Positions 1 to 5,449 of a DNA stretch of 10,124 bases are shown piece after piece. A model generated the notes under the pieces. The model saw only the letters and a program-made list of their open reading frames with translations. It was not told the DNA's origin and ran no database searches. The position numbers and the translations under genes are program-made. This DNA comes from Clostridia bacterium. Its GTDB lineage: Bacteria > Bacillota > Clostridia > Christensenellales > CAG-314. Position 1 is the first letter of the stretch. Every line of letters begins with the position of its first letter. The stretch spans positions 1 through 10,124 of the forward strand of contig JAQUSX010000009.1 of NCBI GenBank assembly GCA_028710055.1. Reading direction: 5' to 3'.

Positions 1-621
1 CTCGTGGGCATATTGTCAAGGCTCGCCACAAAAAACGTTACCGCTGTGATTATGCCTTGCGGCAGCAAAAGCAATTACAATCAAGACAGAGTGGACGCGC
101 TGAAAGTGTGTGAAAAATTTGATATCGCGCACGTAGAAGTCGATTTGACTGAAGTTAAAAAAACGCTTACGCTAAATATATCGAAAGCTGCGGAAATAAC
201 CGACGCCGCTTTGACGAACATCGCGCCTAGGCTAAGAATGACTACTCTTTACGCAGTCGCTCAAAGCAAAAACTGCCTTGTGGCGGGAACGGGAAACGCG
301 AGCGAAGCTTTTATGGGATATTTTACCAAATGGGGCGACGGAGCGTACGATTTTGACGTTATCGCGGATTTGACAGTAACCGAGATTTACGAATTTTTGC
401 GTTATCTCGACGCGCCCGAAAGCGTGATTACGAAAGCTCCAAGCGCGGGACTGTTTGAAGGGCAGACCGACGAAGGTGAAATGGGCGTAACTTACCTTGA
501 AATTGACGAATATATCACGACTGGAAAAACTAACGCCGAATCCGCTGAAATTATTGAAAAATACCACGCTCGCAGCGAACACAAACGCCGTTTGCCTTAC
601 CGATACGGAATTGATAAATAA
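1..621 (+). CDS. nadE: Ammonia-dependent NAD synthetase, 5'-truncated by the window edge
   Basis: The product amidates nicotinic acid adenine dinucleotide to NAD+ in the cytoplasm, using ATP and ammonia, as the last step of NAD synthesis. The frame is open from base 1, and the ATP-pyrophosphatase SGGxDS loop expected near the N-terminus is absent, so the gene begins upstream. The GTG at base 4 is probably internal. What remains covers most of the C-terminal part of a NadE domain: an MPCGS segment, NIAPRLRMTTLYAVAQ, the substrate-loop region GTGNASEAFMGYFTKWGDG, and KAPSAGLFEGQTDEGEMG. These match the NH3-dependent NadE family closely. No glutaminase domain is visible in the part seen, but the missing N-terminus means a fused one cannot be excluded. 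A strong terminator follows directly, so nadE ends its transcription unit. Confidence 0.93.
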   Translation, partial: LVGILSRLATKNVTAVIMPCGSKSNYNQDRVDALKVCEKFDIAHVEVDLTEVKKTLTLNISKAAEITDAALTNIAPRLRMTTLYAVAQSKNCLVAGTGNASEAFMGYFTKWGDGAYDFDVIADLTVTEIYEFLRYLDAPESVITKAPSAGLFEGQTDEGEMGVTYLEIDEYITTGKTNAESAEIIEKYHARSEHKRRLPYRYGIDK

Positions 622-630
622 AATTTTCCC

Positions 631-661
631 AACCGCTTTTATATTATTAAAGCGGTTTTTT
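631..661 (+). terminator. Intrinsic terminator of nadE
   Basis: AACCGCTTT (631-639) pairs perfectly with AAAGCGGTT (649-657) around a 9-base loop, and a T run continues to 661. It begins ten bases after the nadE stop. Confidence 0.9.
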
Positions 662-666
662 CGCTG

Positions 667-695
667 TTGCATTTCGGTTTTGTCCGTGTTAAAAT
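667..695 (+). promoter_or_regulatory. Candidate promoter of the GNAT gene, leaderless geometry
   Basis: A TAAAAT -10 hexamer (690-695, five of six consensus bases) lies 17 bases after a weak TTGCAT -35 (667-672). Only six bases separate the -10 from the ATG at 702, so transcription would start at or next to the initiation codon. It lies just past the nadE terminator, as expected for a new unit. Confidence 0.5.
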
Positions 696-701
696 AAACG
701 T

Positions 702-1166
702 ATGCAATGGGTAAAAGCCGATATAGGCGACGAAAACTTTATGCGTTTTTTATGGAAATTCACCGACGAGTATTTTGCCGAAATTATTTCCGACAAGACG
801 ACATTAAAATATTTTACAAGTTCTAAATATCGCAATGCTGTTGTCAAGTATGTAAAAAAAGAACAGATCGAGATTTTTGCCGCGCTTAGTAACCAAATAA
901 ACGCTATTTGTTTTTTAGAAAAAAAACGGGGCGACAAGAATATTTTTTTGATGGAATTTTGCGTTGAAAAAAATCTTCGGGGAAAGGGTTACGGCAAAAA
1001 ACTTTATTATGAATTAGAAAAATATTTATTAGATAATGGGTACAAAAGCATTGCGCTTACTCCTACTATGGACGGCAACAGAATTTTTTGGAGTAAAATG
1101 GGATTTTGCCCTACTGGAAAAATCTCCGATAACGGAGAAGAAATATATACCAAAACCATTGAATAA
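702..1166 (+). CDS. GNAT-family N-acetyltransferase
   Basis: This 154-residue protein is a single-domain member of the GNAT superfamily, which transfers an acyl group from acyl-CoA to an amine. The substrate cannot be told from sequence. The acetyl-CoA pyrophosphate-binding signature RGKGYG is at residues 93-98, after the beta-strand FLMEFCVEK and before helix KLYYELEKYLL. A GNRIFWSKMGF segment at 125-135 is the usual motif B helix and strand. The ATG at 702 has no Shine-Dalgarno and sits six bases after a -10-like hexamer, which suggests a leaderless message. The HD-domain gene starts nine bases after its stop, so the two are very probably cotranscribed. Confidence 0.85.
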   Translation: MQWVKADIGDENFMRFLWKFTDEYFAEIISDKTTLKYFTSSKYRNAVVKYVKKEQIEIFAALSNQINAICFLEKKRGDKNIFLMEFCVEKNLRGKGYGKKLYYELEKYLLDNGYKSIALTPTMDGNRIFWSKMGFCPTGKISDNGEEIYTKTIE

Positions 1167-1175
1167 GGATAAGAT

Positions 1176-1754
1176 ATGAAAACGGAATTTACAAATATTT
1201 TTAATCAGTACATAAAACGCGAAGGAGCGAAGGAGCTGCTGGAATATTTAACAAAAAGCGATTTTTTTACCACCCCAGCGAGCGCGAAATTTCATTGCGC
1301 ATATCAAGGCGGGCTTGCCGAGCATAGCGTTAACGTTTATAAAAGGCTTGTCAAAATAGTTCAAAGTCAGTACGGCGACGAATGGGAAAAGGTTTTTTCA
1401 CATGAAACCGTAGCGATATGCGGACTTTTGCACGACATTTGCAAGGTAGATTATTACTGCGAAGAAACCCGTAACACCAAAGTAAACGGCGAATGGACGG
1501 AAAAACCGTACTATACTATAAAAGAAATTTTGCCGTATGGACACGGTGAAAAATCGGTATACATAATCAACGGCTTTATGCGTCTTAGCCGAGGCGAAGC
1601 TATGGCGATAAACTGGCATATGGGCGGTTTTGACGACAGAGTGCGGGGCGGCAGTTATTCGATGTCCGCCGCTTTTGAAAAAGAGCCTCTTTGCGTTATG
1701 CTGCATACCGCGGATTTAATCGCCACATATTTGGACGAAAACAGAAATAAATAA
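1176..1754 (+). CDS. HD-domain metal-dependent phosphohydrolase
   Basis: This 192-residue cytoplasmic protein has the metal ligands of the HD superfamily: His50 (GGLAEHS), the His86-Asp87 doublet in GLLHDICK and Asp180 in LHTADLIATY. His123 (YGHGEKS) and His148 (NWHMGG) fit the extra ligands of two-metal HD enzymes. The arrangement resembles the HD domain of the YhaM 3'-5' exonuclease family, but there is no N-terminal OB-fold nucleic-acid-binding domain, so the stand-alone enzyme's substrate (nucleotide or RNA end) is unknown. An AAGGAT Shine-Dalgarno overlaps the stop of the acetyltransferase gene. pepT starts 24 bases downstream, so the three genes look like one operon. Confidence 0.82.
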   Translation: MKTEFTNIFNQYIKREGAKELLEYLTKSDFFTTPASAKFHCAYQGGLAEHSVNVYKRLVKIVQSQYGDEWEKVFSHETVAICGLLHDICKVDYYCEETRNTKVNGEWTEKPYYTIKEILPYGHGEKSVYIINGFMRLSRGEAMAINWHMGGFDDRVRGGSYSMSAAFEKEPLCVMLHTADLIATYLDENRNK

Positions 1755-1762
1755 ATTTACCT

Positions 1763-1768
1763 AAGGGG
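1763..1768 (+). promoter_or_regulatory. Ribosome binding site of pepT
   Basis: AAGGGG lies ten bases before the ATG at 1779 and fixes that start. Confidence 0.7.
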
Positions 1769-1778
1769 AATTAAACAT

Positions 1779-2990
1779 ATGAAAACATTAGACAAATTTT
1801 TACGTTACGTTGCAGTAGACACGGAATCCGTACCCGACCGCGAAGAAATGCCAAGCTCGGAAAAACAAAAAAATCTTTCCGCAATGCTTGTCGGAGAACT
1901 TGAAAAAATGGGTGCGTCAAACGTGCGCATGGACGAACGCGGATACGTTTACGCTTTGATACCCGCAAATAAAAGTCAAAGCAAAACGCGTCTTGGCTTT
2001 ATCGCTCACGTCGATACGGCGTGCGCTGTCTCGGGCGCGAATATCAAACCCGTAATTACACGTAATTACAACGGCGGCGTAATTAAAATGAGCGAAAACT
2101 ACAAGCTTGACCCAGTAGAATATCCGTCATTACTCAACCATATCGGCGAAACCGTTATTTGTACCGACGGAAGAACTTTGCTTGGCGCCGACGACAAAGC
2201 GGGAATAGCGGAAATAATGCAGCTTGCGCAATTACTTCTTACCGACAAAAGCATCGTTCACGGTGAAATCGGTATAGCTTTTACGCCTGACGAAGAAGTA
2301 GGCAGAGGCGCGGATTTCTTTGACGTAAAAGGTTTTGGATGCGATTACGCTTACACTATCGACGGCGGAGCGGTAGGCGAGATAGAGTACGAAAACTTTA
2401 ACGCGGCATCCGCCGACATTATTATTCACGGTTTATCTATTCATCCTGGAATGTCAAAAAACAAAATGTTAAACGCTCTTTTGGTCGCGATGGAGCTAAA
2501 TTCTATGCTTCCGCCCGACCAAATACCCGCTTATACGCAGGATTACGAAGGATTTTTCCATCTCGATGAAATACGCGGCACGGTAGATAACGCAAAAATG
2601 GGTTACATTATCCGCGATCACGATATGAAAAAATTTACGCAAAAGAAAGAATTTATGCGTAAAGTTTGCGAATTTTTAAATGAAAAATACGGCGCAGGCA
2701 CAATAGAAGTTATGATAAAAGACACGTATTTTAATATGGTCGAAAAAATAAAACCCCATATGCATTTGATTGAAAACGCCGAAAAAGCTATGACGCAGGC
2801 GGGTGTAAAACCGCTTATTATTCCCATTCGCGGCGGCACGGACGGCGCAAGACTGTCTTTTGAGGGTTTGCCTTGTCCTAATCTTTGCACTGGCGGTTAC
2901 AACTATCACGGCAGATACGAATACGTTACCGAAGAAAGCATGGACAAAATCGTTGAAATTTTGTTAAATATCGCAAAGCTTTACGCTTAA
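1779..2990 (+). CDS. pepT: Peptidase T (tripeptide aminopeptidase, M20B)
   Basis: This cytoplasmic di-zinc exopeptidase removes the N-terminal residue of tripeptides, the last stage of peptide use. At 403 residues it is close to the usual PepT length. All family ligands can be placed, with a one- or two-residue offset from the E. coli enzyme: His77 and Asp79 in IAHVDTA, Asp139 in GADDKAG (bridging), the catalytic Glu172 and Glu173 in TPDEEVG, Asp195 in YTIDGG, and His377 in YHGRYE. The GGTDGARLSFEG segment (352-363) is also typical. The dimerisation insert lies between the two catalytic halves. It is third after the acetyltransferase and HD genes with a 24-base gap, and a strong terminator follows. 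Confidence 0.97.
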   Translation: MKTLDKFLRYVAVDTESVPDREEMPSSEKQKNLSAMLVGELEKMGASNVRMDERGYVYALIPANKSQSKTRLGFIAHVDTACAVSGANIKPVITRNYNGGVIKMSENYKLDPVEYPSLLNHIGETVICTDGRTLLGADDKAGIAEIMQLAQLLLTDKSIVHGEIGIAFTPDEEVGRGADFFDVKGFGCDYAYTIDGGAVGEIEYENFNAASADIIIHGLSIHPGMSKNKMLNALLVAMELNSMLPPDQIPAYTQDYEGFFHLDEIRGTVDNAKMGYIIRDHDMKKFTQKKEFMRKVCEFLNEKYGAGTIEVMIKDTYFNMVEKIKPHMHLIENAEKAMTQAGVKPLIIPIRGGTDGARLSFEGLPCPNLCTGGYNYHGRYEYVTEESMDKIVEILLNIAKLYA

Positions 2991-3020
2991 AATTTTCATT
3001 AATTTTTAATTTAGATATTC

Positions 3021-3056
3021 AAACCGTTTCATTATCTTGAAACGGTTTGTTTTTTA
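3021..3056 (+). terminator. Intrinsic terminator of the pepT unit
   Basis: AAACCGTTTC (3021-3030) pairs perfectly with GAAACGGTTT (3039-3048) around an 8-base loop. A T-rich tail runs from 3050 to 3056. Confidence 0.93.
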
Positions 3057-3085
3057 TTTTAAACGGCAATACTCATAAAAAAGCA

Positions 3086-3091
3086 AAGGAG
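3086..3091 (+). promoter_or_regulatory. Ribosome binding site that sets the ferritin-like start
   Basis: AAGGAG, nine bases before the ATG at 3101, shows that ATG to be the start rather than the in-frame TTG at 3047, which lies inside the preceding terminator stem. Confidence 0.8.
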
Positions 3092-3100
3092 AATTTTTTT

Positions 3101-4354
3101 ATGAGCTTTAACCCTTTTGACCAAAAAGTAAGAAAGTTAAGCGAAACTTTTTTTGACTGGAAAACGATGGACGCAAAACCCTATGATAAAGCCAACGACG
3201 ACCCTTTTACAAAACTCAGAGTAATACTTATGAACGGCGCGGAGTATGAAGCCGTCGGTTTTTCCCATAGGTTCAGCCGTAACTGCAACAATAACGACGT
3301 AAGGCGGGAGCTTTGTTTGCTGCGCCGCAGCGAACAACAGCAGCAAAAGCTGGTATCGGGGCTGAAACCTATTGACGAAACGATTTTGGAAACGACAATA
3401 GGCTATGAGCAACTGGCGGTGGAATTAACGGCAATACTGGCGCAGCGCGAGCCCGACGCATACGTAAAAAAAGCAATGGATTTTGCCTTGATAGAGGACT
3501 TTGACCACCTATATAGATACGCCGACCTTATGGAAATGGATATGGGCATTAAAGCCGAGCAGCTTGTAGGTGATTACACCGAAATAATGCCTGGCAGACC
3601 TACGGTATCGGAACACCGCAGCCCCACGGACGACATCCGACGATACAGTAATTTTAAAAAATGCGACTTGCTTACCGCTTTGAATATAAACACGATAGTG
3701 GCGGCGGAACAGCAAACGATGAATTACTATATGAACATCGGCGGATTTTACAACAATAAGATAGGACGTAATCTATATAATGAAATAGCGATGATAGAGG
3801 AACAGCACGTAAGTCACTATGGAAGTCTACTGGACGTGACCTGTTCGCCTTACGAGCAGCTCATTATGCACGAATATAACGAATGTTATCTTTATTACAG
3901 CATGTATAACGACGAAACCAATAAATCAATAAAAAGAGTGTGGGAAATGTGTTTTGAGATAGAAATCGCCCACTTAAATCACGCTGTCAATATGCTGAAT
4001 AAATACGAGCAAAAAGATTGGCAGCAAGTGATAAGAAAAGGAGAGTTCCCCGAACTACTCAAATTTTCTTCGAATATCGAATACGTCCGCAAAGTTTTGA
4101 GAAATTCGATAAACCTTACGGGCGAAAAGGAAGATTATATTTCGGTGGAAAGACTCAAACCTGATTGCGAATTTTATAAATATCAGACTACGATTAACGA
4201 CAAGCTTTCGTCTGTGGCCAGTCATGCCGTTATCGACAAATATATTGACGAAAACGGCGAAGATTATCGTTACGAGCAATCGGTTCACCCAATACCCGAG
4301 CTTACGAACCGCAAAAAAGATAACACCAACGTAGGCAGATACCCTCAAACGTAA
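3101..4354 (+). CDS. Ferritin-like helical protein with three Glu/(E/D)xxH units
   Basis: This 417-residue protein is mostly helical and has no signal peptide or membrane segment. I do not recognise a named family, but metal-ligand patterns of the ferritin-like di-iron superfamily are clear. Three helix pairs can be drawn: Glu103 (GYEQLAVEL) with Asp133-x-x-His136 (EDFDHL); Glu203 (AAEQQTMNYY) with Glu233-x-x-His236 (EEQHVSHY); and Glu258 (MHEYNECYL) with Glu288-x-x-His291 (EIAHLNHA). In each, the first Glu and the His are exactly 33 residues apart. Pairs two and three make a full four-helix di-iron bundle on paper; the first pair is extra, with Asp for the second Glu. YEQL recurs at 102-105 and 251-254. 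The N-terminal 90 residues and the polar C-terminal tail (about 320-417) have no recognised motif. The gene is monocistronic, between a terminator and a long gap. A rubrerythrin-like oxidase or peroxide-stress role is possible, but no rubredoxin CxxC pairs are present. Confidence 0.7.
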   Translation: MSFNPFDQKVRKLSETFFDWKTMDAKPYDKANDDPFTKLRVILMNGAEYEAVGFSHRFSRNCNNNDVRRELCLLRRSEQQQQKLVSGLKPIDETILETTIGYEQLAVELTAILAQREPDAYVKKAMDFALIEDFDHLYRYADLMEMDMGIKAEQLVGDYTEIMPGRPTVSEHRSPTDDIRRYSNFKKCDLLTALNINTIVAAEQQTMNYYMNIGGFYNNKIGRNLYNEIAMIEEQHVSHYGSLLDVTCSPYEQLIMHEYNECYLYYSMYNDETNKSIKRVWEMCFEIEIAHLNHAVNMLNKYEQKDWQQVIRKGEFPELLKFSSNIEYVRKVLRNSINLTGEKEDYISVERLKPDCEFYKYQTTINDKLSSVASHAVIDKYIDENGEDYRYEQSVHPIPELTNRKKDNTNVGRYPQT

Positions 4355-4358
4355 GTCG

Positions 4359-4492
4359 GGGTAAATCTTTTTGCTTTAAAATAACGGTTGAGCGGGATGG
4401 TATCAAAAATTTAAAAAACGCGATAAACTTTTTGGTAATTTGCCCATACGCAAAATATATGAACGTCAAAAAAAACCGCTCGGATTTTACCC
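4359..4492 (+). ncRNA. Possible folded RNA downstream of the ferritin-like gene
   Basis: Nested complementary segments occur in this gene-free stretch: GGGTAAATC (4359-4367) with GATTTTACCC (4483-4492, one bulged T); GAGCGG (4390-4395) with CCGCTC (4476-4481); and an inner hairpin TATCAAAAATTTA (4401-4413) with TAAACTTTTTGGTA (4424-4437; one G-U pair, one bulged C). No T tract follows, so it is not an ordinary terminator. It could be a long 3' UTR fold, an unknown RNA, or chance pairing in AT-rich DNA. Confidence 0.3.
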
Positions 4493-4590
4493 AAAATAGC
4501 TAAAACAGCGGCAGTAAAAACCTTTTAATTAAATTAAAAAATCAGCGCGGAAATAACAAAAAATATTTAAAAAAATTTTACAAAAAACCC

Positions 4591-4618
4591 TTGACAAGCT
4601 TGGCAATAGTGTTATAAT
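4591..4618 (+). promoter_or_regulatory. Consensus sigma-A promoter of hsp20
   Basis: The -35 TTGACA (4591-4596) and -10 TATAAT (4613-4618) both match consensus exactly, with a 16-base spacer. A and T tracts directly upstream (about 4558-4587) resemble an UP element. The expected start point falls at the left arm of the CIRCE operator. Confidence 0.95.
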
Positions 4619-4622
4619 GGTG

Positions 4623-4649
4623 TTAGCAAACGGAAAGAAAGAGTGCTAA
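4623..4649 (+). promoter_or_regulatory. CIRCE operator (HrcA site)
   Basis: The left arm TTAGCAAAC (4623-4631) matches seven of nine bases of the CIRCE consensus TTAGCACTC. The spacer is exactly nine bases, and the right arm GAGTGCTAA (4641-4649) is perfect. It covers the transcription start, so HrcA binding would block the promoter until heat or misfolded protein titrates GroE. No hrcA, groE or dnaK gene is in the window. Confidence 0.92.
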
Positions 4650-4696
4650 CAATAATTAAAACCAATTGCCAATAAGTAATTAAGGAGAATAAAAAA

Positions 4697-5095
4697 ATGA
4701 AATATTTAACTAAAAGAGACCCGTTCGATGTATTTGACGTTTTTGACAGAGTGTTGCAACCTGTTAACTTTAATAACCAAATGAAAACAGACGTAAGCGA
4801 AACCGATAAAAATTATCTGTTTACCGTTGATTTACCCGGATTCAACAAAGAAGATATAAATATCTCCGTTGACAAAGGTTATCTTACGATTGCCGCAAAC
4901 AAAGAAGAAGAAAAAGAAGAGAACGAAAAAGGCTATGTTTTCCGTGAAAGAAAAATAGGCAACTGTTCAAGAAGTTATTATCTTGGCGACGTATCGGAAG
5001 ACAAAATCAGCGCGAAATATGAAAACGGCACGTTGGTTATCGATATTCCGAAACAGGAAAAAATCGAAACCACAAAGAAAATTCAAATTAACTAA
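4697..5095 (+). CDS. hsp20: Small heat-shock protein, Hsp20/alpha-crystallin family
   Basis: This 132-residue ATP-independent holdase binds unfolding proteins in the cytoplasm. A short N-terminal arm (1-27, with DPFDVFDVFD) is followed by an alpha-crystallin domain at about 28-119, including VDLPGF (44-49), GYLTI (61-65), the acidic loop KEEEKEENEKG, FRERKIG and the closing AKYENGTLVIDIPK. The C-terminal IQI (129-131) is the IxI anchor used in oligomer assembly. AAGGAG at 4682-4687 sets the start nine bases on. The consensus promoter plus CIRCE predicts very low basal and strong heat-induced expression. The gene is monocistronic. CIRCE usually controls groE and dnaK operons and is less common on hsp20 genes. 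Confidence 0.96.
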   Translation: MKYLTKRDPFDVFDVFDRVLQPVNFNNQMKTDVSETDKNYLFTVDLPGFNKEDINISVDKGYLTIAANKEEEKEENEKGYVFRERKIGNCSRSYYLGDVSEDKISAKYENGTLVIDIPKQEKIETTKKIQIN

Positions 5096-5165
5096 TTGAA
5101 GTTTTTTGGAATTCAAACAAAACGCAAAAAAAAATTAAGATTAAAACTTTTTTAAAATCATAACC

Positions 5166-5246
5166 ATATAGCTAAACTAAACCATTTTGCTATATAACCC
5201 CCTCCAAAGAGTCGGGCGCGTAAATAATACGCGCTCGATTTTTTTT
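5166..5246 (+). ncRNA. Candidate small RNA (or hsp20 3' UTR RNA) with C-rich segment, copy 1
   Basis: In order there is a hairpin ATATAGC (5166-5172) / GCTATAT (5189-5195) whose loop shows ACTAAACCATTTT, then a C-rich unpaired stretch ATAACCCCCTCC (5194-5205, its first two bases overlapping the stem), then a strong intrinsic terminator (5212-5246). TAAAAT at 5153-5158 would start transcription at the hairpin, although no good -35 is seen; processing from the hsp20 message is equally possible. A related copy lies near the window's right end, with different stem bases but the same loop and C-rich segment. CCCTCC could pair with Shine-Dalgarno sequences. The assignment is inference. Confidence 0.45.
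5212..5246 (+). terminator. Intrinsic terminator after hsp20 / candidate small RNA
   Basis: TCGGGCGCGTA (5212-5222) pairs with TACGCGCTCGA (5228-5238) as an 11-base-pair stem with one G-U pair and a 5-base loop. Eight T residues follow. Confidence 0.93.
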
Positions 5247-5278
5247 GTTTTTTTTCCGTCGTTATACGGAACGTTTTT

Positions 5279-5296
5279 TAGGCATAAATTAGTCTT
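5279..5296 (+). repeat. 18-base repeat, copy A
   Basis: TAGGCATAAATTAGTCTT here matches TAGGCATAAACTAGTTTT at 7154-7171 in 16 of 18 positions, both differences being C/T. Copy A is about 155 bases before cwlD; copy B abuts the VanZ-like start. Confidence 0.55.
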
Positions 5297-5345
5297 AAGA
5301 CGCCTTTCATATCGTCGCTAAGTTTCACATTCAATATGAAACACT

Positions 5346-5390
5346 TTATCCACTAGATTAATTCCCCATTGTGGATAACTATGTGGAAAA
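5346..5390. promoter_or_regulatory. Cluster of three DnaA-box-like 9-mers
   Basis: TTATCCACT (5346-5354, + strand, eight of nine), TGTGGATAA (5370-5378, a perfect TTATCCACA on the - strand) and TGTGGAAAA (5382-5390, TTTTCCACA on the - strand, a common Firmicute variant). The last two are in the same direction, 12 bases start to start. This could be a DnaA-regulated promoter region, a DnaA-titration site or part of an origin. The genes on both sides run the same way, which does not favour a bidirectional origin. Confidence 0.6.
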
Positions 5391-5449
5391 GTGTACAACT
5401 TGCTGTTTATGAGGGCGAAAAATGGTATTTTTTGGGGTTTAATTGAGAA

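Larger units (their letters stand above)
4355..4696 (+). other. 342-base gap between the ferritin-like gene and hsp20
   Basis: There is no ORF with a ribosome binding site here. The left part holds the possible folded RNA at 4359-4492. An AT-only palindrome TTTTAATT-A-AATTAAAA is at 4523-4539. A/T tracts at 4558-4587 look like an UP element, and the right end is the hsp20 promoter, CIRCE operator and ribosome binding site. I see no clear terminator for the ferritin-like gene. Confidence 0.7.
5096..5449 (+). other. 354-base gap between hsp20 and cwlD
   Basis: No ORF is supported. From left to right it holds AT-rich DNA, the candidate small RNA and terminator (5166-5246), a long T-rich run (5239-5257), an 18-base repeat unit (5279-5296), the palindrome GTCTTAAGAC (5292-5301), an inverted repeat GTTTCA/TGAAAC (5322-5342), three DnaA-box-like sites (5346-5390), and the cwlD start region. 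Confidence 0.75.

Noticed and set aside
232..672. Open frame on the - strand across nadE
   Set aside because: It mirrors nadE codons, has no ribosome binding site, and runs through the nadE terminator. The same holds for the other - strand open frames opposite the genes.
497..697. Short + strand frame overlapping the end of nadE
   Set aside because: Out of frame with nadE, no ribosome binding site, and it crosses the terminator.
3047..3100. Upstream TTG start for the ferritin-like protein
   Set aside because: The TTG lies in the 3' arm of the pepT terminator. AAGGAG nine bases before ATG 3101 decides the start.
4523..4539. 17-base palindrome TTTTAATT-A-AATTAAAA
   Set aside because: It consists only of A and T in very AT-rich DNA and is about 50 bases from the promoter; too likely by chance to call an operator.
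5239..5400. A complete chromosomal origin
   Set aside because: Three DnaA-like boxes and a T-rich run are present, but no dnaA/dnaN neighbourhood, no clear DnaA-trio and no divergent gene order. Kept only as a DnaA-box cluster.
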